Assembly (NCBI GenBank): GCA_022113835.1
Contig: JAILWY010000006.1
Location: 248,001-312,000, forward strand
Direction: 5' to 3'
Origin: Atopsyche davidsoni
Lineage: Eukaryota > Arthropoda > Insecta > Trichoptera > Hydrobiosidae
Length of the DNA: 64,000 bases
The translations under genes and the position numbers were made by a program. Shown here in pieces: positions 1-12,199 of the stretch; within the stretch, counting starts at the first letter, position 1; each line of letters opens with the position of its first letter. A model generated the notes under the pieces. The model was not told the DNA's origin. It saw only the letters and a list, made by a program, of their open reading frames with translations, and did not search any database.

Positions 1-3000
1 TTCGGTAATTACACGAACAACGATAACAGTTACTAAAAATACAAATATGCTGCAATTTGTAAGCATTAAAGTCAAGAATATTTGCAAGCATGAGTACATC
101 GATTCTAAGCTTGTATACGACGATTAAAATACTTGCTTAGTAGTAGAACAACGGTAGCGAAAATAGTCAATATCTGTGCCCCCAAAAAAACTATTTTTAT
201 TATTATCTCACATGTGAAATGTTATCGAAAATCTATATTGCATAATAACAATAAAATGTTTTGTTTTGTTGTGTCCTTTTAAATTTACATACACTTACTG
301 CACAAGATTTCAATCATAAGCCGAATCCGTGTCATACAAAATAATATAATGCACCTACTCGTAATCTGACATTGAACGATGACGTGATTTAAATATCCAC
401 AAAATTAAATTAATCACAGTTTAAACAACTGAATAACAAACAGCAAGAAGTCAGTGTTGTTTCTGAGGGATATTTTATATCTCTTGAGGTATTTTTTCTT
501 AAATGCCCTGCCCTGCTGATTCTAAAAATAGCTTTCGTAAAAAGACAGATCAACAGATGTCCTGACAAATAAAAAATAGTACAATAGATCTAATTAACAA
601 CCGCTTGTATTCATTTGTGCGTGGGTTAATTTATATCAGGAATGAAAAATTTCACGGAAGAACCGCACATTGCGTGGTCAAAAGCCGTCGAGTTAAACAA
701 AGACATTCACTTGAATAATACGAGATCAGCACACACTAGATCTAAAATTAAAACAACTATACTTGACGTCAAATATTGGTATTTTTTATTATACAATGGT
801 ATACCGAAGCATTTAAGTTTTGATCAGTGAAACGGAAAAAACCCTGAAGGACTATTGACTAGAATATTTGCAATTGATTTTTTGTTTATAGTGTCTTGAG
901 TGTGTGTGTTATATTCTATTTTAAATTTTTCACATGTATTTTACTTGTAAAGAATACATAATTGAAATGTTTAAATTAGATCAATTTTTATATGTTTTTG
1001 CTCAAATTCAACGTAGGCTGTAGTCTAACAACCCCACTGTTCCCATACTTGGCTACCCCCATTGAATCACCCTCTTCTCAACCCAGCCAACTTCTAAATC
1101 CTACATCCTTCCATAATCCGTCTCGTATACAACAAGCGAGGCTATTCTACCATTAAAAGTATATTTTCAGGTCTGTACGTACTTTTTTTATTTCGCTTCA
1201 GCTTCAGTGTGCTCGCACAGATATTTTATTCCGTTATTATTTCTAACGATTTAAAGTGATACATATATGAGAAAGTGAAGGTTTACTAAAGCCTTGATCA
1301 TACAGCATTTAATTTCCGGATATCTTTACATATGCAATAATTCTGTTATAATTATAACCGGTTTAATGTAAAACTGCGACAGTTATATGGAAATGAATTA
1401 AGTGGGCCGAGTCGATCGATTTCAATGTATTAACTGTATGATTCATAGTCAAGTTTTAGGCATCCAATTGCTTATTTAACGAAATACAGACACGCTTTAT
1501 CGATTTATATTCTCACTAATGTAAACTTAAACCTATTACACAAAACATCGTGCTTATAGATTAAACGCGTAATTTAGTTACTAGCGACATATTCGATTTA
1601 TGCGATCTCATATTTCAGATATTCAGGCGTGAAGCCCAAATATTTGATTGAGTTTGTCGGGGATAATTAAACCGATAGTATAATTTATTAGTTAGACATT
1701 ATATAAATAAAATTATTATTAAATAGTTTACGTTATCTCAAAGAACTCTTCGTGAGCTGAATTTTATCTTAGTAATGCAAAAGTGTATAGTCAAGTTTAA
1801 GAGTATATTTTTATCATAGTTTAAATACACTCACCAACTATAATATGTTTGAATCAGCAAAAACACAAGGAATCACATACCTGTAAAAAAAGAAAAAAAC
1901 ACTTTATTAAAATTAAACAACAGTCAACATAAATTTAATGTATTTGTACATATTTTATTTAGATGTGTAAAAATAATAAATACAAATTTATATAAAAACT
2001 GAATACATCTGACATTTTATATAATTTACCCAAGACTTGAAAATGCCTTACAAAAATAGAAAATGAACTTTACGACATCCTTTATTGTTCGGTCTTATTC
2101 TACAGAAAAAGGTAAAACACTTTATATCAACGAAATGTTAATGGAGATTTGCTTGCTCGGAGTCCTGTTGACTTTGACTTTGAAGGAGTCCAAAAGTACA
2201 AAAAACAGCACAAACTTCAAGCAATAAGGTAACTAAAGGATTTATAGTGTCGCCTGCCTACTTGAACACATAAATTTTAAATTCACTTTTAGATGGCATT
2301 GGTACACCAGGATACAATGCTTGTTTTATTGTGAAGTTATGTTAATATTCACTGCAATAACTTCACTTGAAAACTATTTGATTCTCTATATATTCTCTAA
2401 AATAAAAGTTAAACACAAAGCATTTACGAAAAGAAACAAACGTGGTATAAAAAAGCTCACTATAAAATTTATAGGTTTATCTGGATTTGTCTAACAAATT
2501 GACATTTATGAGACTTAAAAAAATGGCTAAGTATAGAGAAAGATAGGTAAGTGATGAAGTAATAGAAAGAGATAATTGGTTCAATTAAAATATTTTTTAC
2601 TTATAAAAATGTATTAGCTTTTGACAAAAATTGACAATTATAATCAAAAACACATTTATTGTCAATAAATTGACGATTTGGTTTCTCGTGTATCAAGCTG
2701 ATTGAAATATTTTTTTTTTCTGAAACCTTCAAGCAGTTCAACACCTAAGAAAACAACACACATACGAACATACCAATAATCATTAAAAGTTTTAATTGGC
2801 TAAATCGTTGTTTACTACAAACGATAATGAAAGGGAAGGTGGTTGAGCAAAACGATGTACGTAGTTGCAGAATATCATCATACATTTGAGGGCAAACACT
2901 TTGGCAAGCGACTGCTTCGGCCTAACCTACTTACATATGTTCGGAACGACCATGACACGAGAAAAAAGATGTTTTGTATTGTTTTGTTGGTTTGACTAAA

Positions 3001-5690
3001 AATAGTTATTTTAAATAATGTGTGTGTGTACACAAAATATTAGTTATTTTTTTTATTTAACTCATAATGCATAATTTACAAGGCTCTCCAATATTCAGAT
3101 CTATACAATCTGATGACATTTCAAAAGTAAGTTTTATTTTTAAAATTCACAAATACAGTGAAAAAGCGTAATTTAAAAAAAAAGTTCTTTAAAAACACAA
3201 GCTACGCTGAAGAGTTAACTTTAAATTTAAAATAAATATTTCAGTTATTTCAAACTTAAAAATGAATAAAGTAAATATAAGGAGTAGTTACGTAAGAATT
3301 TTATTCATTAGTATTCTTTTCAAAGCAAACTCAGCGAATGGAAACAAAGAACTAATTTGTAAAGTGTTTTCCCAGCTGAACCTGCGAATATTTCCATAAA
3401 TCTGAGAACAGTTCCAAGAAGCCGGGACATTTGCAAGTAAAATGTGACTAGATTTTCTTAATGAAATCGTCTGAGAACAGAAATGCAACTTGCGACCATT
3501 AGCGACGTTTCATATCATTAAAAAAACATCATATATATTATCATTGAAAAAAAAATACATTTATTGCTATCATTTTCACGTGTACTCGCCTTGAATAAGA
3601 CGATGTCTGCCTCTATCGATTCCTGGACGCGACTACAAAAACTAAAACAACTTATAAAAATATCTCGTATCTTGTGTTTATTACCCTCACTAACAAATTA
3701 TTATTGTGGAATATTTGAGAAAAATTTTGTTTCGTTAAAAAATACATAAAATACCTTCAGCTTCATAATAAAATTAAAAATTACACTATGAAGACATTAT
3801 ATAATTTTCACATAATGTTTTTTGGTTTACAGCATTTAACAACGTTGACATTGAGATTACGTTTTAAATAGACTACGCATTGATCACAAAAGCCACGACT
3901 ATCACAAATATCAATTAAATTAATAACGAAAGCTTTACATTAAACAAAAATACAATCATTAAATGAAAATAGTGCGCCATAAATCCAAATAAAATTGACA
4001 ATACTGATTACTTATTGTGACATAACTGACGCAAAGTGGAGTTTTTTAAGTCTTATTATTTTTTTGCAATCTAAGAAAGCGATGAAAAAATGTAAAGTCA
4101 ATAATTTCTTGATTTAAAATATCGGTTAATTTTGGAAAATTGGTCTAGAGGCAATAATGAATTAAATGACTTATAAATATAAACGGCAAAACCTTAGTGC
4201 ATGTTATATTAATTTCAAAGTAAAGACAGCCACAATTTATTAAATAAACAAAAATATTTTTTTTTTTAGCACTGAAGATTTATGGGAAATTTCATAATAA
4301 TAAGATAAAGGGTAGTACGACTTTTAAAGCATTACCACAGTTAAATAAAGTTTAGCATCAACCCCGCTGGATTCTCCAAGCCATTAACTTGTACAAATGT
4401 AACTAACTTTATAGGAAACGAACTTTGCAACCTTATTGTATTAATATTAAAATATATGCATCAGTGAATGCTTTTTCTGTAATTGAACAAAGATTTAATA
4501 TTGAATTAAACCTTAATAAACGTCCATTATTAATTCTTATTTAAAAAAAGTCCTTTGAATGTTTAAACCATAGATCTCTTGATCGTTGCTAATTTAACGT
4601 ATTAAATACTATGTCTTCCATCAAAAGAAAAAAAATCAAGGGCTTAAGACAGAGTTGTATTGCAGTCACAATAATGTAAAGGCCAAATTATAAAAAAATA
4701 TAAATCAGTTAATCAGTAGAATTCCATATTGACCTCATGTAAGTGATTGAAAACATATGGCAATTGATATTTTTATTTAATACCATTCAAAATTCACATA
4801 AATACTTGCAAAAACAACACAATAATAAAATAGCAGTTAACGAACGCTTCCACCCAAAAGTTTGTGAGTTTATCACACAGATTATGAGTTTAAATAAAAA
4901 TCAACTAGCGACTCGAATAACGATAGGTTTATTGAAGCAATAAAAAACTTTACTGCAAAACTCACAATGCAAAATAATTTAATTATCTGTTTTATTTTCC
5001 AAATATTTATCGACTTCATAAACTGCTTTATTTAGCTGGCGGTTATAAACATGTCTTCATATTTTATTCAGTTCAAGTTCAGTTTAAAATATGCCGAATG
5101 TAAGGAGGCAGTGTGCCTACGATTATACTGCCTCCGTAATGATGCGGAGTTGTTTATTGTTATTACTTCTCTCGGGACTGTTTGCTCGCTCCGATAACTT
5201 ATACCGGTGACAATACTAACAAAACAAATGCAAATCTTTCCATTCGAAACAATAGATAGATAGATATAAAGATAGATAATATTCGTCCACAGTCTAAGCT
5301 AAAGGTCAATCCACAATATCCATATAGATTTACTAACACCGTAGAATCTAAAATACTCCCAAAACAATAGCAACGTTATATTTAACGATTTTTTAAACTG
5401 TACTAATAAAACTGTAAGTTTGATTTTTAATATTTTTACGATACAGATGGGAAAAAAAGTGGCAAAATAGTCGTCTCTCTATAAGCAAAAAAAATCAAAA
5501 CCCAAGTTAATATGAACATGGGATAATCTAAGGATATCTATATCATAGAAATAATTAAAGATGAAACCTTTTTTATACACGTATAAGTAGTTTTTTTTTT
5601 TTTGAGGTATTTTATATGAAGATTTCTACACAAATACTTTTTTTTGTTGTCTAGCGTATTTAAAGTAGATTTTGGGAGCTGTGATTTCAT
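1..5690. other. AT-rich stretch with no recognisable gene
   Basis: I see no convincing exon here. Open frames are all under 70 codons and show no family motif. A perfect 9-bp inverted repeat lies at 5104-5135. A short motif, CTTCAAGCAG followed by C or T and then TCAACACC, occurs near 2726 and again near 5714, suggesting an old dispersed repeat. Runs of A or T are common. If the putative first exon at 5925-5937 on the minus strand is real, the rest of that gene would have to lie in this stretch, but I could not find it. Confidence 0.5.
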
Positions 5691-5924
5691 TTCATTTCAT
5701 CGGAGAGGCGAAAACTTCAAGCAGCTCAACACCCGAAAAATTAAACCAACTGATATAGAATAAGGCTGTGTGAATGAGGCTCTGTTTTCTATGGAAGACT
5801 TACGAGCAACATGAACGTTTGAACTGTGATTTAAGGCTGGAGGCAGTCGCTGTGCGCGGTGGCCGTGGGCGTCGAGCAGGCTTCGCTTCGCTTCGAAAGT
5901 ATAAATACAAATCGCTGAAATCTC

Positions 5925-6310
5925 ACCTGAGAGCCACATGGTTGCCACCGGCGAGCGACGAAAAAAATATTCGAAAAAATGCAGATTAATTTTCTTTGTG
6001 TATCGAGACGCTGACGCCGCCGCTGCTAACAATGTGGCCCTCGGGCTCGAGTGTCGCTTTTGAAACGCGGGGGCGGATAGTCCCCGGAGCTTCGCGGCGG
6101 TTGTCCCTGCCAGCCTCGCCGGTCTTACATAACGCCCGCGCCGTGGCAATGACCCTCTACTGCCTCCCGATCTGGTTCAAACATGGCCTGTCGCATAAAT
6201 CTCACTGCGACTGCGACACAGGTAATGCGACGCTGCGACCACGTGAGCGGCGTACACAAAATTGTATCACCCGTCTCGTGCGAAGCCACTGCTTTAATGA
6301 CGCGTCATAG
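5925..6310 (-). promoter_or_regulatory. CpG-rich island with putative 5' UTR and first coding exon (minus strand)
   Basis: This stretch is far richer in G, C and CpG than its surroundings, as expected of a promoter or 5' UTR. On the minus strand it contains GCAACC-ATG with a good start context. The start is followed by only four codons (Met-Trp-Leu-Ser), one G, and a strong splice donor, CAG|GTGAGA, near 5925. A tiny first coding exon ahead of an intron is common in insect genes; the cuticle gene at 14936 has the same design. A 19-codon upstream open frame (Met-Phe-Glu-Pro...) starts near 6185 on the minus strand. No downstream exon was found, so the gene is unidentified. A TATAAATA near 5902 on the plus strand may be chance. 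Confidence 0.3.
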
Positions 6311-6421
6311 GCTGATTTTCGTTTTGTTCTCCACGACATAATATATTACCTCCACAAATAAATTTTCAAGGATTTTGTTTTTCAAGTTTGACGATTTATT
6401 GTGAAAAAAATTGTTACAAGT

Positions 6422-6562
6422 TCATTGTCCGTCGCTGGCCACTACTTTTCCCCATCTTTCTGGCAATTTTTGGATATCATGTCGAAAAAACGATGTGTCT
6501 TTTGATGCAATCCGTGAATCGATCGAATTTTGAACTTCTTCAAAAGAGCGGAAGTGCTGACC
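6422..6562 (-). pseudogene. mariner transposase C-terminal relic
   Basis: Read on the minus strand, this piece encodes 46 residues and then a stop. They include GQHFRSFEEVQ, FFRHDIQKLPERW and KVVASDGQ, the familiar C-terminal end of mariner (DD34D) transposases. Only this end survives; the DNA-binding part and most of the catalytic domain are absent. The AT-rich sequence just below it (about 6355-6421) is probably the degenerate 3' end and inverted repeat of the element. It shares LPERW and VVASDGQ with the second mariner piece at 10739-11035, but the two are diverged copies on opposite strands. Confidence 0.85.
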
Positions 6563-6571
6563 TTTAAGAGC

Positions 6572-6660
6572 AGTGGCTCTCAAACTTTTTTGGCCCACGG
6601 ACCCCTTTTCATAGTCAAAACTTGCCTACGGACCCTGGGTGAAAAATTACATAAATTCAA
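6572..6660 (+). mobile_element. hAT-like terminal sequence (one end of a nonautonomous element)
   Basis: The sequence opens with CAGTGGCTCTCAAACTTTTT followed by GGCCCACGGACCCC. This resembles the ends of widespread hAT-type elements, which begin CAGNGGTTCTCAAA and continue with a GGnCCnCGGACC block. It abuts the mariner relic at 6562, so one element probably landed in or beside the other. I could not find a matching inverted end downstream, so the far side is probably deleted. It carries no coding capacity. Confidence 0.55.
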
Positions 6661-8090
6661 CAAAACATAAAATTGGTGTATGGTTAATCTGAAGGAATTT
6701 TTAATTAGATCCGTGTATTATTTTTGTTAAATCACTATCTCTTAAATTTTAATTAATTTCAGTTTTCAGTTTTTAATGGCTTATTATAATGAAATGAATT
6801 ACACATAAGGTTGTGAAGTTGAAATATATTATTCATTAAATATGATATCAAAGTATTAGTCATGGTTATAATTATAATATGCGTGGACTTCTGGCATGAA
6901 TGTTACGTAATGCGAACAGTTACATTCTTTATTTAGGAAACGATAAAATTAATCAAAAATACACCCGCGGATATTTCTGTATTGTTTGTAGCAGCAACGA
7001 AACGTTTTAATTAATTCTAAATATATTTTCCAAGTTTATGGACTTATTCCTACTTCCTTGTTCATAAACATCAAATTTATTTAATAATATTTTGAAAAAA
7101 ATATATATATGAAAACTACAACGATACTAAAGATTGTTTATTTTGACAGACGACTGATTTCTCTAACAGATTTAATAAAAATAATAATAGAGGTTCGATC
7201 AAAATATAATGCCATTTTCTATATTTTTTTAACCTTTTGCTTCCTTTCAAAGCTAAAAATAGTGTGTATTTACAATTTAAATATTAAATATTTATGATGC
7301 TTCGCAAGATTCAAACCAAAAGCTGAGCTTAAAACAAAGCTGTAATGCTTAAATTAATTTTAGCCATTTAGCGTCCCCAAAAGGTAGCGATGGTTTCAGG
7401 CCATGCTACGAAACAAAATAAAAATTAATCGACACGGCTTTTAACCTAAGAAACCAATGTTATAAACACGGTTTTAAAAATTTACGTATATATTTTTAAA
7501 AAAATCGTTTATCACCTTTTATAGTAGAACCTGGCCGATCCGACCCACGCACGGACACATCGATGAGTGCTTTGTTTTTATATTCTTATCAGCTCTCCTC
7601 AATTCAGGTTTACTGCCCATAACCGCAATAAACTAAACAAAGTTATAATTATATTCACCGGTGTACTTATAACCTTATTATATACAATAAAGTACGCTTA
7701 TCCGAATAACATTGCTCCGTCTCGGAGAGCTTTCAGTCCACGGTCTCGGATTTCCCAGAGGTGAAAGCGAGGCGGGGGAGTTTGTTTAAACTTCAGAATG
7801 AGACTGAAAAAGCAACAAGATTTCATTTTCAAAGCGACAAACTTCCGCAAAGAAGGCATGTTGCAAAAAGTTCAACATCCGCCCCGGTTATAATCCGCTG
7901 CCATTAATATACCGAAAACTTCCCTTATCGAGAGGGAGCTGGCGGAGAATATGATAAGGGTTGCAACATGTTCTCGGTAACTTTGTAATAACGATGCGTA
8001 TAACAAACAGGAAGCAATAGTTTTGAGTTACTCGTGAAGCGAGAATAGCATATGAAATTCAATTTAAAGAAAAAATTTATAATGGTTCCT
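6661..8090. other. Non-coding stretch, no gene recognised
   Basis: The stretch is AT-rich to about 7500. It then holds a more balanced segment at about 7700-8000 (around CCGCCCCGGTTATAATCCG) that stands out in composition but has no long open frame. It could be a conserved non-coding element or an old repeat. I see no splice-bounded exon. Confidence 0.4.
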
Positions 8091-8099
8091 ATGATTTTG

Positions 8100-8655
8100 A
8101 TTTATTATTACTAATATAATTAGGCACATTAGTTCATACATAGAAGATGATTTAAAGAAACTCTCGCGTTTATCGAGAATTTTTAACAATCATACTCAAC
8201 ATATGAACCAATGTGCCCAATTAGTAATAATATAATAAACCCGTAATGGGTAATTCACGTTCACTGATTCACGTTTAATCAAAAAATAGACATAATTATA
8301 TGATGGTGCGCGTCTTGGCTAAATGAATAGATTTTAAAAATAATATCCAGATGGGACTAAAATCGCTTCACTTGTTAATTTGTTCAAAAAAGTCCAGTGC
8401 TTGCAAATCACTAAATATTGGTTAGCCTGGGCACATTGGTTCATATGTAGAGTATGATTGTTAAAAATTCTCGATAAGTGATTCGTTAGTACAAGGGTTA
8501 GTACACCGGCCATGTAAGCCAGGGGATGTGGGTTCAAATCCCACACAAATCACGATGATAGTTTTCTGAGAGTTTCTTTAAATCATCTTTTATGTATGAA
8601 CTAATGTGCCTAATCATATTAGTAATAATATAATAAACCCGTAATGGGTAATAAA
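8100..8655. repeat. Imperfect palindrome: one inverted arm carries a tRNA-like insert
   Basis: The left arm (about 8100-8222) and the right arm (about 8428-8640) are inverted copies of one another. The right arm reads GGCACATTGGTTCATATG, then a block ending in CTCGATAA, then the tRNA-like segment, then GAGTTTCTTTAAATCATC and TATGAACTAATGTGCC. The reverse complement of the left arm has the same blocks in the same order but passes directly from CTCGATAA through ACGCGA into GAGTTTC, without the tRNA-like segment. A tail containing AATAAACCCGTAATGGGTAA occurs in direct orientation near 8233 and again near 8632. The structure suggests a SINE-derived foldback repeat. Confidence 0.7.
8478..8553 (+). 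tRNA. tRNA-Thr(TGT)-like sequence, probably a SINE head or pseudogene
   Basis: This 76-nt stretch has a Pol III B-box, GGTTCAAATCC, within a T arm closed by GTGGG/CCCAC. It has an anticodon-arm-like CCGGC-CATGTAA-GCCAG, which would give anticodon TGT (Thr). Its outer ends pair (GTGATT with AATCAC). The D-arm region GGGTTAGTAC is recognisable but imperfect, and the last pair of the acceptor stem fails. It sits inside a palindromic repeat whose other arm lacks it. A SINE-derived tRNA-like head is therefore more likely than a working tRNA gene. The call rests on folding by eye. Confidence 0.4.
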
Positions 8656-8659
8656 TACG

Positions 8660-9490
8660 CATCTGATTGACCAATCCATAAATAGATATACAAATTCAAT
8701 TTAAAGAAAAAAATATAATTATATTTTATAAACACTGAATGATAGAACACCTGCTGGTTATTATTTCAGATAACTAATTTTAAATACAACCAAATAGCAA
8801 AATGATATCGTAATCTCCTAGCTATTGGGCTACCCATATGTGTTATTATTAAAAACATGGTTATTAGCATACTATTATTTTTTGTATTAACTATTTATTG
8901 ACAAAACATAAAATAAATGTATTTCTACTGATCACAGATTTGTTGAATTATAGTTTTAATGATATGAATAATTATTTTCCCTAATATATATATACAAAAA
9001 AAATCGTACGAAAACTTAACTATTTTAACAGAATAAACGTTATTTTACTAACAATACTCCACAAAGTTTACATTCATTTTAAAATAAAACAAATTCAATA
9101 TTGTCTTATAAATTGGAGTCTTAATCAAGAATACTGAGCAAATTTATTAACAAAATATTAATGCTTCAAATTTGGCAATATTAAATCAATACTTTTAAAT
9201 TTTAACATTTCGCATAGAAAACCTGCTCTTGTCAAACTACTCGAATTAATTTTCTTTCTTGTACAAATATGTATTTAATTTTAAAAAAATATTTTCAAAT
9301 CGAGAGAGCAAAGTCGCAGGCATTGACTTGTGAAAGGATATAATAGTTTTGTTTACATATATTTATATATACGAGTATATATATCATGCACATTGTTATC
9401 TCGGAAATTAAATTAAAGCTTCCCAGGCTAGTATGCAATTACAGTACAATCATCCAGAAAGTTTGGAAGCACAAGGGAACTTTTTGTGTT
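8660..9490. other. AT-rich stretch, nothing recognised
   Basis: Very AT-rich sequence with short direct TATA-type runs (for example near 9360). It has no open frame of note and no splice-bounded exon. Confidence 0.4.
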
Positions 9491-9494
9491 CAAC

Positions 9495-9611
9495 ATGGAT
9501 TCGCTTTTACTGGAGGACCTGCAGCGGGCGTGGCTCCTGGTAAAGGTCAAAAGGAAAAGGTTAACCGCCCACATCCTCCGTAGTGTGAAAAATATAAAAA
9601 TTAACACCTAA
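9495..9611 (+). CDS. Possible 38-codon open frame, or first exon MDSLLLEDLQRAWLL
   Basis: An ATG in good context (CAACATGG) opens a 38-residue frame, beginning MDSLLLEDLQRAWLL and then basic, in a GC-richer island within AT-rich DNA. After the fifteenth codon the sequence reads CTG|GTAAAG, a plausible splice donor, so this could be a first exon or a fragment of a transposon gene. I do not recognise the protein family and see no convincing next exon before the mariner fragment at 10.7 kb. It may be chance. Confidence 0.15.
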   Translation: MDSLLLEDLQRAWLLVKVKRKRLTAHILRSVKNIKINT

Positions 9612-10735
9612 ATTCTGTCAATTTCCTCATAAAAACACCTGAAATTTTTCCCCTACATTTTCTATCTAAGCAATGATTGAATTTCCGCAAATATTTCTAC
9701 TGTCACCGTTTTTACCAGTTCTGTATTGAATGATACAGTTCTTGGGGATAGCCGGATTAAAATACGTTTTTACAGGAACTATAACAAAAGATGCAGTTCA
9801 TGATGACAAAAACATCGCATATTTATATATATATATAACATCGTCTTGCAATGATGTTATTCTGAATATTTAAAGCTTATTTGAAAAATCAATATAAAAA
9901 AAACACCATCCGTTTTCACCGATACTGTCCGATAAGCAAGGGTGAAATTCTTGGTAATAACAGAAAATACCCCATAAATGATGTCATTTGACAAAGCTAG
10001 AGCATTTTTCAGTACTGATAAAAACGTATCGTGCGCTTTGGACGATTCTTTGGCGAAGGATGCTACTTTTGGTGATAACTGAAATTGCAGGACATAGGAC
10101 AAATAGGACCCAGTTATACGGTGTAAAGTTTTACTTGTATCTAATAATACACTAATCAAACTTTTTTCACGTAGAACATAAAATCTATATTTTACAAAAG
10201 CATAACTATAAATCAAATAAAACATACGTCTGCATTTTTTCGACTTACATACTAAGAAGCAATAAATTAAATTTTGAAATACAAAAAAAAACCCATCGTC
10301 ATTAGTGTGAGATTATTAATATAAATAAGCAGAATGATCGAAAGTATCTGTATCACTCGAAAATATTAAAAATATGGCTACGTCAAAATGAAATCCCACT
10401 CGTAAATTATCGCGAGTCTAGTTAGTGCGGTCCGCGATATCAGATTTGATTTAACGTCGTGTAAAACGATCCTTTGTCGCTCGCGAAATTTGAAAACAAA
10501 AATAAATATTGAATTATTACCCGAGAATAACTTTTCGTTTTCTTTTGACAAACGAGAATGATCTCATCTCGGACAGCGAGCCGCGCGGGCGGAGATCACT
10601 AAGCCCGGCAATAAATATCTCGCCCTGGCGATACTGTCGTTTGCTATTTATTTTCTATGAAAGGACCAATTGTAAATAAGCGTAGATACGGCTTTAATAA
10701 ATTCTTAAGATCGTAATCACGAGTCTGTAATTTTC
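9612..10735. other. Intergenic stretch without recognisable gene
   Basis: The first two thirds are AT-rich. From about 10420 to 10640 the composition is more balanced (around GCGAGCCGCGCGGGCGGAGA), without a long frame. It ends abruptly at the 5' edge of the mariner fragment. A 122-codon frame on the minus strand (9857-10225) has no recognisable motif. Confidence 0.4.
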
Positions 10736-10738
10736 CAT

Positions 10739-11035
10739 CATGACAATGCTCGGCCACATGTTGCTAAATCGGTTAAAACCTATTTGGAAAACAGTGGATG
10801 GAAAGTTCTGCCTCACCCGCCTTATAGCCCAGACCTTGCCCCTTCCGACTACCACTTGTTTCAATCGATGCAGAATGCCCTTTCTGGAATACGCTTCACT
10901 TCCGAACGGGGTATCAATAATTGGCTTGATTCTTTCTTGGCTTCAGAAGACGAACAGTTCTTTTGGGATGGAATCCGTAATTTGCCCGAAAGGTGGGAAA
11001 AAGTAGTGGCTAGTGATGGACAATACTTTGAATAG
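10739..11035 (+). pseudogene. 5'-truncated mariner transposase (C-terminal third)
   Basis: The frame opens inside a gene, at HDNARPH, and runs 98 codons to a stop after VVASDGQYFE. HDNARPH holds the second catalytic Asp. YSPDLAPSDYHLF, about 34 residues on, contains the third Asp of the mariner DD34D triad. LPERWEKVVASDGQYFE is the usual mariner C-terminus. The helix-turn-helix DNA-binding region and the first catalytic Asp are missing, so the copy cannot make an active transposase. Within the surviving part the frame has no stop or frameshift, which suggests a younger insertion than the relic at 6.4 kb. The AT-rich block to about 11115, ending near GCACACACCG, is probably its 3' untranslated part and inverted repeat. 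Confidence 0.9.
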
Positions 11036-11115
11036 AATATATTGTACCAATTTTTTATAATAAAACTCCAATTTCACGAAAAAATCTGAAAAAATTTATG
11101 CACACACCGTATATA

Positions 11116-11850
11116 TAAAGAAAATAATGAATGAGTTTCTGGCCAACACTGACTGGGGTTATAAAATTGCAAACATAAAAAAACATCTAGCTTTATCGAT
11201 CCATTATATACTGCAAAAATATTTTTTTACGTTCTTAGATTTGTGTTTTTATTGACACAGCTGATTCATTTGTATGACATTTTAAAACGAATTTTAAATG
11301 TTACTAAAACTAGGCAAAATTTACAAATAGATATTACTGATTTTATATTAGATTTTGATAGCGTATATCTATATTTTATAAACAATAAGGGTACGAATAT
11401 ATTTTTTCAAACAGTATTGAACTCGCAAATTAAAATATCGGTTTTTGGACTCGTGATTGAGCGGCCCTAGGCGAAGATCGGAGTGTGAATTTATTAGATT
11501 CTGGATTTATTTAAACAGGTTCAAAGCTTATATGATGTGAATTCCTATAACTTGAATTAAATGAGAAATAACAGACAAAAACTTGGTGTGTGGCGCAGGT
11601 CAACGAATTGGGTTTACTGCTCTCCCTTACACGCGTATTTTTTCACATTCAATTCATAAGCATAACTCAAAGTAACTGTGGTACAATTTTAAATTTATTT
11701 TAACTATCTGTTGCTAAAGTAAACGTTATATCTATATCGGCTGACAGGTGGCAACTGAGTAGAAAGGCAAGTTTAAATCAAAATTTTAAACTTAAATTGT
11801 GTAATGATTCTTATAAATCGTTCATCCTCCCGCTCTTCCCATTGTGTTGT
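11116..11850. other. Intergenic, nothing recognised
   Basis: AT-rich sequence with open frames under 80 codons and no motif I recognise. Confidence 0.35.
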
Positions 11851-11856
11851 TTGTGC

Positions 11857-12195
11857 ATGGTTGCCATTATTGAGCGTATGTAAAAGGTTCAGTAATGGAG
11901 TAGTGGACTTGGAATGATTGTGGAAGGGGAAGTACCCTGTCGAGCTATAGGGCTGCTACCAATGTTTCTGCAGCCTGCTACAGAAGAAATAGCAGATCTA
12001 AATGCCAGAGGTTTCGAAGAAAAAAAAATGTTTAATAATACAATTGGGGAGCAGCAATACACAGACCTTTTCTTCAGACATAAAACTGCGGTGTAGAAGG
12101 ATTCGAGGACTACGCAATCCCCCCTAAGAAAACCATGAACAGACATAGAAATATGTTCAGTGAGATGATCACCGACCTCCTCTGAGGAGAGGCAT
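11857..12195. repeat. Dispersed repeat, copy 1 (diverged copy at about 52145-52340)
   Basis: The order of short blocks here recurs upstream of the second phosphatase gene: GTGCATGG, GGAATGATTGTGG, AAGTACCCTGTCGAG, TGTTTCTGCAGCCTGCT and GTTTCGAAG. The other copy has GGAATAATTGTGG, AAGTACCTTGTTGAG and TGTTTCTGTACCCTGCT. The matching order shows common ancestry despite many differences. A 60-codon frame on + (11914-12096) and an 85-codon frame on - cross it, but neither resembles a known protein. It is probably an old retroposon fragment. Confidence 0.5.
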
Positions 12196-12199
12196 CTGA

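Noticed and set aside
5697..6149. 150-codon minus-strand frame
   Set aside because: It crosses a CpG-rich leader and a good splice donor, and the residue make-up (Arg, Ser, Ala) reflects base composition. I kept only the possible first exon within it.
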